From contig NZ_CP122539.1 of the NCBI RefSeq assembly GCF_029853675.1, positions 2,065,001 to 2,129,000 of the forward strand: 64,000 nt of DNA, given 5' to 3'. The stretch is from Tenacibaculum tangerinum. GTDB taxonomy: Bacteria; Bacteroidota; Bacteroidia; Flavobacteriales; Flavobacteriaceae. Below the pieces are notes generated by a model. That model had not been told where the DNA came from and did not search any database. It worked only from the letters and a program-made list of their open reading frames with translations. The position numbers and the translations under genes were made by a program. This document shows positions 34,024 to 41,854 of this stretch, piece after piece; within the stretch, counting starts at the first letter, position 1, and each line of letters opens with the position of its first letter.

Positions 34024-34711
34024 GTTTTTTTGTTTTTAAATAGTTAAAAATTAGTTGTACTGAAAACAGCATGATAAATGCATAAAAAAAGTCTTCAAAG
34101 GGTATGGTAAAAACCCGAAACCCTATATTCTCTGCATTGTTATACCAAACTACAGGCTCTTCTATAAAGCTACCTGTTAAAATTCCATTGACAATTAAAA
34201 AGGGTATCAAAATCACTAAAAAGCTAGGGTAATACTCTTGTAACGTTGGCAAATGATATTTCAAAGCGTACGCTAAAAGCAATAAGAATAGTATAAAGTT
34301 AACTGTGGTGTACCATCTTCCGAAGTTAAAAATCAACAACAGGCTAACTATAAGTATGAGCAAAAAACTTAAAATAATGGTTCCTGATTTTGACATTTTA
34401 AATTTTGGAAATAAATATTTTAATACCTCATGCGTAAACAAACATGCGTAAGGAATACAAAAAAAGAATAACCATTCTTCTATGGGCATGTGCAGTAGCT
34501 TTATAGGTAGGTGATATTTTGGATTAAAGCCCCAAACGCCCATTTGTGTAAACCAACTATCCCAAATCAAAAAAAATAACGCAACTATTGAAATACTGAT
34601 GATTGCTTGTTTGAAGTACTGTATAAAGTGAAACTTTTTTTCAAAGATGCTATAGAGTAACGGTATACTTAAGCTGCCTAAGTTTAAGATAAGATATAAA
34701 TATTGACTCAC
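34010..34711 (-). CDS. Lycopene cyclase, CrtYcd/CarR-type membrane form, 233 aa
   Basis: Makes beta-rings on lycopene (to beta-carotene). About seven membrane helices form two homologous halves, each with the family's acidic motif: PIEEWLFFFCIPYA near residue 75 and PFEDFFYAFIML near residue 205. The single 233-aa chain combines what actinobacteria split into CrtYc and CrtYd. It overlaps crtZ by 4 nt and tspO by 14 nt, so it is translationally coupled. Confidence 0.88.
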   Translation of the reverse strand: MSQYLYLILNLGSLSIPLLYSIFEKKFHFIQYFKQAIISISIVALFFLIWDSWFTQMGVWGFNPKYHLPIKLLHMPIEEWLFFFCIPYACLFTHEVLKYLFPKFKMSKSGTIILSFLLILIVSLLLIFNFGRWYTTVNFILFLLLLAYALKYHLPTLQEYYPSFLVILIPFLIVNGILTGSFIEEPVVWYNNAENIGFRVFTIPFEDFFYAFIMLFSVQLIFNYLKTKKHERK

Positions 34712-35163
34712 TGTCTTTTATTAAAATATTTAAAAGGTACGAATAACATACCAAAGCACTCTCCATCGTGTTTCCCTAAATGTTTATGATGGATTTTATG
34801 TGCTTTTCGCAATCCTTTAAAGTATTGGTTATTTGTTTTATCAAACCACTTAAATCTTCTATGAATTAATACATCGTGTACTAAAAAATAAGCAATACCA
34901 TATAGTAAAATACCCAAACCAATAAAAAATAAATAGTTTAATTCTGGGTTAATTCCGAAATAGAACAAGAGCATGCTTGGAACTGCAAAAACAACAAAAA
35001 AAACGTCATTTTTTTCAAAAACATAAGGATATCCTGGCTGGTGATGGTCTTCATGCAAATACCATCCAAAACCGTGCATAACATATTTGTGGGTAAACCA
35101 AGTAACCCCTTCCATAACAATAAATGTTATCAACGTAACTGCTATGTATACTACTAAACTCAT
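34708..35163 (-). CDS. crtZ: Beta-carotene hydroxylase
   Basis: A di-iron fatty-acid-hydroxylase-superfamily enzyme adding 3-hydroxyls to beta-carotene, giving zeaxanthin. Histidine clusters are visible: HKYVMHG, HEDHHQ, HDVLIHRRF and HKIHHKH. Membrane helices are at the N-terminus and at about 55-95. The length of 151 aa is normal. It overlaps both neighbours by 4 nt. Confidence 0.93.
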   Translation of the reverse strand: MSLVVYIAVTLITFIVMEGVTWFTHKYVMHGFGWYLHEDHHQPGYPYVFEKNDVFFVVFAVPSMLLFYFGINPELNYLFFIGLGILLYGIAYFLVHDVLIHRRFKWFDKTNNQYFKGLRKAHKIHHKHLGKHDGECFGMLFVPFKYFNKRQ

Positions 35164-35606
35164 AATGATGTGTTGTTTATTATATAAGTGTGTAAATAAT
35201 TGGTACTATCTTTTTTCTGAAGTGCTTTTTTTAAAAATTCTTTATCTTCTTTTTTTGATGTAGTATACCCTAAAATACTAGGTGTATTTTCTTGTATTAC
35301 CAATCGAACATACCTTAGATGTATGTTATCTGGATTTTTTAAAATTAACGCTTCTAATTCTTTTTTCTTTGTGTTAAAAATTTTAAGCTTGCTCCAAGGC
35401 ATTGTTTTGTATTCTGCCTGCTTCATTTCTAGAGAAATAACATACGCTTTTACACTAACTTCTTTGCTTTTTTTGTATTTACGTATGTATGCTAGCTCTT
35501 CTGCTTTGGTAGACACATTATGATATTCTTCTACAAAGCTAGGTGTATTGCCAAAACTAGCGGTAAACACCAAGAACAAAGCACCAAATAGCATTTCTTT
35601 TATCAT
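35160..35606 (-). CDS. Exported protein embedded in crt operon, 148 aa, unknown
   Basis: The signal peptide MIKEMLFGALFLVFTASFGN is followed by a helical, Lys/Glu-rich domain (EELAYIRKYKKSKEVSVKAYV, then HLRYVRLVIQENTPSILGY). I recognise no family. The gene overlaps crtB and crtZ by 4 nt each, so it is an integral part of the carotenoid operon rather than a passenger. It could be a periplasmic accessory of carotenoid placement, but nothing in the sequence shows this. Confidence 0.75.
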   Translation of the reverse strand: MIKEMLFGALFLVFTASFGNTPSFVEEYHNVSTKAEELAYIRKYKKSKEVSVKAYVISLEMKQAEYKTMPWSKLKIFNTKKKELEALILKNPDNIHLRYVRLVIQENTPSILGYTTSKKEDKEFLKKALQKKDSTNYLHTYIINNTSL

Positions 35607-36445
35607 ATTAAATTGAGTTTATACCTCACATAACTCCTTGCTAATAAATTAATTTTCATCGGGTTGGAAATTCTAATTCTGGTATCCATAATTTTTGTTG
35701 AAGGAGTATGTTTCAACTTATTTAAAAGTGTTTTATAATATCTATAGGCTGTATATACCCCAAATTTTGCTTCTACTGGTAACTTTAAGATACCGTTTTT
35801 GTAAGCAAAATCAAAATCGTCTTCTATTTCTTTAATAATGGTGTTCTTGCCTTCGATACTTAAATCTCCAAAATTTACATTTGGAAAATAAGACCTGTTT
35901 AGCTCTTTAAAATCTTCTTTTAAGTCTCTTAAGAAGTTCACTTTTTGAAATGCCGACCCTAAACGCATTGCGGGTGCCTTTAGCTCTTCGTATTTTTGCT
36001 CATCTCCGTTTACAAAAACTTTCAAGCACATTAAACCAACCACATCTGCCGAACCATAGATATAATCATTGTATTCTTCTGTAGTAGTGTATACTGTTTT
36101 ATACAAATCTGCTTTCATACTCTTCAAAAAAGCTTGCACTAGCTCATCGGGTATATTGTATTTGTTTACCGTACTTACAAAAGAGTTTAAAATAGGGTTT
36201 AAACTGATTCCTTTACGCTTTGATTCATAATAATCTTTTTCAAACTTTAACAACAACTCTTCTTTGTCGTACTCATGAAAAGAATCTACAATTTCGTCAG
36301 CGAAACGTACAAAACCATAAATATTATAAATATCGGCACGTATTTTTGGCGATAACATCTTCGTTGCTAGAGAAAACGAAGTGCTGTATTTTTTAGTTAC
36401 TAACTTACTGCATGCGTAAGAGGCTTCATCAAATAACTGTTTCAT
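35603..36445 (-). CDS. crtB: Phytoene synthase
   Basis: Condenses two geranylgeranyl-PP to phytoene, the first carotenoid step. The two Asp-rich Mg2+/diphosphate motifs are visible: RFADEIVDSFHEYD (about 47-60) and NFLRDLKEDFKELNRSYFP (about 168-186). The length of 280 aa is usual for Bacteroidota CrtB. It overlaps crtI by 17 nt. CrtB-unknown-CrtZ-cyclase-TspO form one coupled string. Confidence 0.95.
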   Translation of the reverse strand: MKQLFDEASYACSKLVTKKYSTSFSLATKMLSPKIRADIYNIYGFVRFADEIVDSFHEYDKEELLLKFEKDYYESKRKGISLNPILNSFVSTVNKYNIPDELVQAFLKSMKADLYKTVYTTTEEYNDYIYGSADVVGLMCLKVFVNGDEQKYEELKAPAMRLGSAFQKVNFLRDLKEDFKELNRSYFPNVNFGDLSIEGKNTIIKEIEDDFDFAYKNGILKLPVEAKFGVYTAYRYYKTLLNKLKHTPSTKIMDTRIRISNPMKINLLARSYVRYKLNLI

Positions 36446-37910
36446 TTTTGTACGTTTTTAAGATTAAATCTGAAGCTATTTTTCCAGATATTAAAGACGG
36501 GGGAACACCTGGTCCTGGCACTGTTAATTGTCCTGTAAAAAATAAATTTTTTACTTTCTTGCTTTTTATATTGGGTCTTAAAAAGGCGGTTTGTGTTAAT
36601 ATATTTGCCAACCCGTAAGCATTTCCTTTATAGGAATTGTATTCTTGTATGAAATCATTTACACAAAAACTCTCTTTAAAAAGAACGTGCTTTTTAACTG
36701 ATTGCTGTGTTAACTTTTCTAATCTTTCAATAATAATATTGAAGTACTGTTCTCGTAGCTCTGGAGTATCTTCTATTCCTGGAGCTAAGGGTATTAAAAA
36801 AGTGGCTGCTTCTTTTCCTTTTGGCGCAAAAGAATGATCGGTAATTGAAGGAAAACTTGCATAAAACAAGGGCTCTTTTGGCCAGCTAGGTGCGTCATAA
36901 ATCGTTTTCGCATGTACATCAAAATCTGTATCGAAAAACAACGTATGATGGCATACTTTTTCTAATTTTTTATCAAATCCTACATAAAATAGCAACGATG
37001 ATGGTGCAAAAACCTTCTTATCCCAATATCCTTCAGAATACTGTCTTAGATTTTTAGGAAGTAGGGTTTCTGTATGATGGTAGTCTGCTCCACTCAACAC
37101 AACATCAGACTGCATTACTTTTCCATTTACAACAACTCCTACAGCTTCTCCTTTGTCGTTTACTGTAATTTCCTCCACGCTTGCATTGGTTTGAAACACT
37201 ACCCCCATATCACTGGCTAGTTTTGTCATCGCCTCGATAACCTTATACATTCCTCCTTTCGGATGCCATGTTCCTAAGCCAAAATCGGCATAATTCATAA
37301 AGTTATAAAAAGCAGGTGTATTACTAGGTTTTGCCCCTAAAAACAATACAGGAAACTCTAAAATCTGAATCAGCTTGTTGCTTTTTATTTTCTTTCGAAC
37401 CTCATGTCTAATGGTTGAAAAAAACTGAAATATGTTGCCTATGGTAACAGGAGTAACTAGCTCTAGTGGAGAAACTCCTGGTTTGTATACCAAATCGTTG
37501 ATCGAAACATCGTAATTGTACTTTGCTGATTTTAAAAAGGATTTTAAGTGTTTAGAACTTCCTTTTTCTTCTTTTTCAAAAACTTCATAAATCTCATCTA
37601 AAGTTCCTGGAATTACGATTGAATCTTGCTCTCCGAAGTATACCTCATAAGCAGGATCTAACCTATCTAACTCGTAATAATCTGATGGTTTTTCACCAAA
37701 ATCTGCAAAGAATTTTTCAAAAACGTCTGGCATCCAATACCAAGTGGGACCTATATCAAAAGTAAAACCATCTCTTAGTAATTGTCTTGCTCTGCCTCCT
37801 ATAGTAGCATTTTTTTCTAATACTGTTACTTCATACCCAGCCTTTGCCAGATAACATGAGGCAGCTAAAGAAGAGAAGCCCGATCCTATTATGTATACTT
37901 TTTTTTCAAT
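36429..37910 (-). CDS. crtI: Phytoene desaturase; start codon disrupted
   Basis: A FAD-dependent desaturase converting phytoene to lycopene. The frame is open well upstream of the first ATG (37733) and encodes the essential FAD-binding N-terminus (KKVYIIGSGFSSLAASCYLA, then EKNATIGGRARQL), so the 434-aa version is truncated. The frame begins after TAA at 37911-37913 with ATT; no ATG or in-frame TTG exists. With one more base in the eight-T run 37899-37906, TTG at 37909 would give MKKKVYIIGSGF, the usual flavobacterial start. The true length is about 493 aa. The C-terminus has GQLTVPGPGVPPSLISG. Confidence 0.9.
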   Translation of the reverse strand: MEKKVYIIGSGFSSLAASCYLAKAGYEVTVLEKNATIGGRARQLLRDGFTFDIGPTWYWMPDVFEKFFADFGEKPSDYYELDRLDPAYEVYFGEQDSIVIPGTLDEIYEVFEKEEKGSSKHLKSFLKSAKYNYDVSINDLVYKPGVSPLELVTPVTIGNIFQFFSTIRHEVRKKIKSNKLIQILEFPVLFLGAKPSNTPAFYNFMNYADFGLGTWHPKGGMYKVIEAMTKLASDMGVVFQTNASVEEITVNDKGEAVGVVVNGKVMQSDVVLSGADYHHTETLLPKNLRQYSEGYWDKKVFAPSSLLFYVGFDKKLEKVCHHTLFFDTDFDVHAKTIYDAPSWPKEPLFYASFPSITDHSFAPKGKEAATFLIPLAPGIEDTPELREQYFNIIIERLEKLTQQSVKKHVLFKESFCVNDFIQEYNSYKGNAYGLANILTQTAFLRPNIKSKKVKNLFFTGQLTVPGPGVPPSLISGKIASDLILKTYKNETVI

Positions 37911-37920
37911 TTATTTCTTC

Positions 37921-37970
37921 TAAATATATTAAATAAATTACAAGCAAAAAATTAATTTTGCTTGTAATTT
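37921..37970 (-). promoter_or_regulatory. crtI promoter region with 15-bp perfect inverted repeat
   Basis: The arms AAATTACAAGCAAAA (37935-37949) and TTTTGCTTGTAATTT (37956-37970) are perfect complements with a 6-nt spacer. The repeat sits between the fasciclin stop and crtI. A TATATTTA -7-like element (plus 37921-37928) follows on the minus strand, with a TTG 16 nt away inside the repeat. The repeat may be the fasciclin terminator (a T-rich tail follows), an operator at the crtI -33 box, or both. Confidence 0.6.
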
Positions 37971-37977
37971 TATATTC

Positions 37978-39366
37978 TTAAGGTAAAAGAACGCTATCTA
38001 CCACGTGAATTACTCCATTAGTACCTTGCACATCTGTTGCCGATATTACCACCGACTGCCCTGAACCTGTATCTAACTTAGCACCATTTGATAAATCTAC
38101 AGTAACCATATTTCCATCAAACATGGTAATTTCTTGATTGTCTGTTAATTCGTCTGACTGCACATTTCCACCAGCAAATACATGATATTTCAATACAGCT
38201 TCTAAGGTTCCAATTGGAATATCTGCTAATGAGTTCCAAGAAGCGTTGCTATCTAATAACGCTTGAAACGCTGCATTGGTTGGCGCAAATATTGTATATG
38301 GTCCATCTGCTTTTAATAACGTAACAAAATCTGTTGTATGACGACTATCTGTTAAAGCTGCAACTAAAGTTGTAAAACCACTATTGTTTAACGCTAAGGT
38401 AACCACATTGGGTGGCAACATTACTTTATCGATTAAGTGAACAACTCCGTTTGATGCCATTATATCTGTAGCAAGTGGCATAGCATCTCCGTTAAACTCC
38501 ACTGTTCCACCTACTTCTACTTGAAGTGACAATGCTTCTTCATTCGGCCCTGTCGACAATGTTTTTACATAACTATTTTCTAAATCAGCTGCTTTTACTT
38601 CTCCGCTCACTACGTGAAACAACAATACTGAAGTTAACGTTTCTACAGGTATATCGTCTAAAGAATTCCAAGAATCGTTACTATCTAACAATGCTTGAAA
38701 AGCAGTGTTGGTTGGCGCAAAAACTGTATAAGGCCCTTCTGCTTGTAAAGCAGAAACTAATTCAGCTCTCTGCAATGCTGCTACCAACGTACTTAATTCG
38801 GGGGTTTCAATTGCTAAATCTGTAATATCTTTTGGTAAACTTTCGGCAAGCATTACCTCATTTACGATATGAATAACTCCGTTTGAAGCACCAACATTTG
38901 CCGTGGTTACCGATACAGCTTGATCTGCACCTGTAACTAGATCAACCCCACCAGTTAAATCTACTGTTATAGTTGATCCGTTTAACGTAGTTAACTCTTG
39001 TCCGTTCGACAAATCACTCGACAAAGCCGCCCCAGCAACTACGTGATACAATAATACTGATTGTAAAGTTTCAACAGGAATATCGTCCAACGAGTTCCAA
39101 GCCGCTTTTGAATCTAATAATGCTTGAAATGCATCGTTGGTTGGTGCAAAAACGGTAAAAGGCCCAGTTGCTTCTAAAGCAGAAACTAAATCTGCTTTTT
39201 GCAAAGCCTCTACCAGAATACTCAAGTTCTGCGTGCCTACGGCTATTTCTACAATACTATCATTTTCTACTATAATTGGATCATCGTCACTATCACATGA
39301 CGTAAACAGCACTAGACTCGCGAACAAGCCTAAAAATAACAATGAAGTTAGGTTTTTGATTTTCAT
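37978..39366 (-). CDS. Lipoprotein with three fasciclin (FAS1) domains, 462 aa
   Basis: A lipoprotein signal peptide with lipobox FTSC (Cys at about 24) is followed by three tandem FAS1 repeats at about 40-170, 180-315 and 325-460. Each has the FAPTN(D/T/A)AFQALLDS H1 motif, a YHV/FHV motif and a closing V(I/V)H(I/L/V)V(N/D) H2 motif. FAS1 domains mediate adhesion. The first and third repeats are closest to each other. It lies between crtI and the MerR/B12 regulator with its own promoter; fasciclin genes near carotenoid genes are common in Bacteroidota. It is probably surface or periplasmic. Confidence 0.93.
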   Translation of the reverse strand: MKIKNLTSLLFLGLFASLVLFTSCDSDDDPIIVENDSIVEIAVGTQNLSILVEALQKADLVSALEATGPFTVFAPTNDAFQALLDSKAAWNSLDDIPVETLQSVLLYHVVAGAALSSDLSNGQELTTLNGSTITVDLTGGVDLVTGADQAVSVTTANVGASNGVIHIVNEVMLAESLPKDITDLAIETPELSTLVAALQRAELVSALQAEGPYTVFAPTNTAFQALLDSNDSWNSLDDIPVETLTSVLLFHVVSGEVKAADLENSYVKTLSTGPNEEALSLQVEVGGTVEFNGDAMPLATDIMASNGVVHLIDKVMLPPNVVTLALNNSGFTTLVAALTDSRHTTDFVTLLKADGPYTIFAPTNAAFQALLDSNASWNSLADIPIGTLEAVLKYHVFAGGNVQSDELTDNQEITMFDGNMVTVDLSNGAKLDTGSGQSVVISATDVQGTNGVIHVVDSVLLP

Positions 39367-39436
39367 GATTTTGTAATTTTTAAATTGATGCTTACTCTTT
39401 TACTTTTTATAGTCTATTTTTCGGCTTCGATAGACT

Positions 39437-39559
39437 TTGTTTATTTTTTTTTAAAAAATATTAAACAAAAAAATTGTTTATCAAAAAAAAGTGCCCTTTA
39501 ACAAAACACTCCTCAAATATATAAACTTTGTTTAACAAAAACAAAAAAATAATAAACAA
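39437..39559 (-). promoter_or_regulatory. Fasciclin gene promoter with repeated TTGTTTA/TAAACAA motifs
   Basis: On the minus strand a TATATTTG -7 element (plus 39514-39521) is preceded by the palindrome TTTGTT-T-AACAAA (39527-39539) in the -33/-7 spacer. The heptamer TTGTTTA or its complement occurs five times between about 39437 and 39559. One pair forms an inverted repeat, TAAACAA (39462-39468) and TTGTTTA (39474-39480). These are likely regulator sites. Confidence 0.5.
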
Positions 39560-39570
39560 AAATATTTTTT

Positions 39571-40467
39571 TTATTTAAAACTATCTAAAAACTTCTCTGA
39601 AGAAGGAAAAACAGTAATTTGAGATTTAAAATCGTAGTCTTCAAACTTCATTGCTTTGCTACCTATTGCAATTAATTCGTGAGTCGTATCTTTCAAAATA
39701 TCTTCTACTTCTAAAAAATATTCTTCCACTTTATCGTCGTAAGGTTGCACAATCATTGAAGTTATAAAGCAAACCTTTTCTTTGCTCTTAAAAAAATGGT
39801 TAAGATTATCTAAAGGCAAACTCTGCCCCAAGTATATAGTGTCATACCCTCTTAAAGAAAGTTCATAATTCAAATACATCAGTCCTAACTCATGAATTTC
39901 ATTTTCAGGCAAAAACAACACGTAAGTCACATTAGAATTATTGTTTGCATATTCTAGCTTTTCAATATTAACCTGAATTTTCTGTATGATTAAGTTCGAG
40001 ATAAAATGCTCGTGTGCAGGGAGCAATGTATCTGTTTGCCATAAGAGACCTATTCTATTTAAAAACGGAACAAATACATCTTTAAAAATTTCTCTAAAGG
40101 ATTTTCTCTTTAACAATCGGTTATAAGAAGTATTAAACAGCACTTTATCAAATTTAAACATTGCCAGTTTAAAAGAATTTATAGCTTCATCGTCTACAGC
40201 TTTTTTAAGTGCTAGCTCTCTTGCTTTTAAAACAATGGTATCATCAGACATTTCAGCTATTTTAGATATTTTTACATTGTTTTTATTCAACAAAACAACA
40301 TTTAACAGCTTTTGTAAATTTGCTGTAGAATAATATCTAATGTTGGTATCTGTTCTTTCAGGTGATAAAAGGTTATAACGCTTCTCCCAAATACGAATGG
40401 TATGCGCCTTTATTCCTGAAATATTCTCCAAGTCTTTAATCGTGAATGTAGATTTTATATTGTTCAA
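39571..40467 (-). CDS. MerR-family light regulator with B12-binding domain (CarH/LitR-like)
   Basis: An N-terminal MerR HTH (FTIKDLENISGIKAHTIRIWEKRYN) is followed by a four-helix bundle and a cobalamin-binding fold. The CarH-type W...EH motif is present (LLWQTDTLLPAHEH). The ExHxxG motif that gives the lower cobalt ligand is also present (NEIHELG), and YLGQSLP ends the fold. Such proteins use adenosylcobalamin as a light sensor: they repress in the dark and release DNA in light. The frame opens at 40491, but a TTG at 40467 (giving NNIKSTFTIKDLE) fits family starts and leaves room for the promoter. It probably controls the crt/photolyase island. Confidence 0.9.
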   Translation of the reverse strand: MNNIKSTFTIKDLENISGIKAHTIRIWEKRYNLLSPERTDTNIRYYSTANLQKLLNVVLLNKNNVKISKIAEMSDDTIVLKARELALKKAVDDEAINSFKLAMFKFDKVLFNTSYNRLLKRKSFREIFKDVFVPFLNRIGLLWQTDTLLPAHEHFISNLIIQKIQVNIEKLEYANNNSNVTYVLFLPENEIHELGLMYLNYELSLRGYDTIYLGQSLPLDNLNHFFKSKEKVCFITSMIVQPYDDKVEEYFLEVEDILKDTTHELIAIGSKAMKFEDYDFKSQITVFPSSEKFLDSFK

Positions 40468-40476
40468 GATATACGA

Positions 40477-40496
40477 TTTAATATTAAACAAATATA
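40477..40496 (-). promoter_or_regulatory. Promoter and 12-bp palindrome of the MerR/B12 regulator
   Basis: A TATATTTG -7 element (plus 40489-40496) directly abuts the perfect palindrome TTTAATATTAAA (40477-40488), which would cover the transcription start, 10 nt upstream of the preferred TTG start. This is a good position for autorepression. The block AAATATACAAAATTT is shared with the 487-aa photolyase promoter. Confidence 0.55.
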
Positions 40497-40576
40497 CAAA
40501 ATTTATTAAAACTTAAACTGTTAAGGTTTTTTCTGAAGTTAAAATTCCTATTTTTGATAGCCTATTTAATCTGTAC

Positions 40577-41527
40577 ATGAATTTACACACACAAATACCT
40601 CTTGCAAAACAAGCACATCATCAAATTAATTATTCATCAAAATTATTCTTGATAGGTTCCTGTTTTTCTGAGCATATTGGCTCTAAACTGAACTACTATA
40701 AATTTCAATTAAAACAGAATCCTTTTGGCATACTATTCCACCCCAAGGCTATTGAAAACTTTATTGCAAAAACTATTAACAAAGAAAAATACATAGAAGA
40801 AGATATTTTTTTCCATCAGGAGCGATGGCATAGCTTTGAAGCACATTCGTCTTTAAGTTCAAATGATAAAAGCATCTTATTGCAGAATCTGAATTCATCG
40901 ATACAAAAAAGTTTTAAACAGCTTAAAGAAGCCACTCATTTGATCATTACCTTAGGTACAGCTTGGGTATATAGAGAAATTGAATCGGACGTGTTGGTTG
41001 CCAACTGCCATAAAGTTTCACAAAAAAAATTCTTGAAAGAATTATTAACTGTTGATGAAGTTTCTGAGAGCATACAAGCCATTAACTCATTAGCAAAGTC
41101 AATAAACAAAAACATATCAATTATCTATACCATCTCTCCTGTAAGACATTTAAAAGATGGTTTTATAGAAAATCAACGTAGCAAAGCGCACTTAATCTCA
41201 GCAATTCATCAATTGGTGTCACCTAGAAATCGTTGTTATTATTTTCCTTCGTATGAAATTATGATGGACGAATTACGCAACTATCGTTTTTATAATGAAG
41301 ACATGGTTCATCCAAACAATGTTGCTATTAATTATATTTGGGAAAAATTTAAAGATGTTTGGGTTACTGAAGACTCATATCAAACCATGCAAGAAGTAGA
41401 AACCATTCAAAAAGGGTTGTTGCACAAACCCTTTAACCCTAACTCAGAGGCACACCAACGTTTTTTAAATAATCTGCAACAAAAAAAGGAAACACTTTTA
41501 CAAGCATTTCCTTTTATGAGTTTTTAA
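40577..41527 (+). CDS. GSCFA domain protein, 316 aa
   Basis: The GSCFA family is named after the motif seen here as FLIGSCFSEHIG (about 26-37); it belongs to the SGNH hydrolase-like group. A second block reads LIITLGTAWVYRE and a third DMVHPNNVAINYIWEKF (catalytic His region). It is probably a cytoplasmic esterase-like enzyme of unknown substrate. A TATTTTTG -7-like element lies shortly upstream. It is divergent from the regulator gene. Confidence 0.9.
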   Translation: MNLHTQIPLAKQAHHQINYSSKLFLIGSCFSEHIGSKLNYYKFQLKQNPFGILFHPKAIENFIAKTINKEKYIEEDIFFHQERWHSFEAHSSLSSNDKSILLQNLNSSIQKSFKQLKEATHLIITLGTAWVYREIESDVLVANCHKVSQKKFLKELLTVDEVSESIQAINSLAKSINKNISIIYTISPVRHLKDGFIENQRSKAHLISAIHQLVSPRNRCYYFPSYEIMMDELRNYRFYNEDMVHPNNVAINYIWEKFKDVWVTEDSYQTMQEVETIQKGLLHKPFNPNSEAHQRFLNNLQQKKETLLQAFPFMSF

Positions 41528-41538
41528 CCTTTAAATAT

Positions 41539-41853
41539 TTATTTTGTTAAATATTGATCTACATTTTGCCAAGGTCCACCATTTATAATATCTATTCCAT
41601 GGTTTTGCAAAAACTGCGTTGCTTGACCGCTTCTAGCCCCACTTCTACAAACAGCTATTACAGGCTTATTCCACGACTTTACCTCTTCTACATTAGAAGG
41701 AATGGTGTTTAACACAATGTGTTTAGCCCCTTTACTATGCCCTTCGTTCCATTCCGCTATGGTTCTAACATCTAATACAACTGCACCTTTAGCTAAGTAT
41801 TCTTGTATTTGGTTGCTCATATGTTTTTTTCTAAATAAATTAAATAACGACAT
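41539..41853 (-). CDS. Rhodanese-like domain protein, about 104 aa
   Basis: A single rhodanese domain with the active-site loop CRSGARS (Cys near residue 70), able to carry persulfide sulfur. A start at 41853 (MSLFNLFRKKH) is chosen because it lies after the stop of the upstream hydroxylase gene; an in-frame ATG at 41898 would overlap it. VLDVRTIAEWNEGHSKGAKHI is the typical N-terminal block. Confidence 0.9.
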   Translation of the reverse strand: MSLFNLFRKKHMSNQIQEYLAKGAVVLDVRTIAEWNEGHSKGAKHIVLNTIPSNVEEVKSWNKPVIAVCRSGARSGQATQFLQNHGIDIINGGPWQNVDQYLTK

Positions 41854-41854
41854 T

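Noticed and set aside
19107..40467. Proteorhodopsin/retinal system in the light island
   Set aside because: No rhodopsin and no beta-carotene cleavage (Blh) gene is present; the pathway stops at zeaxanthin.
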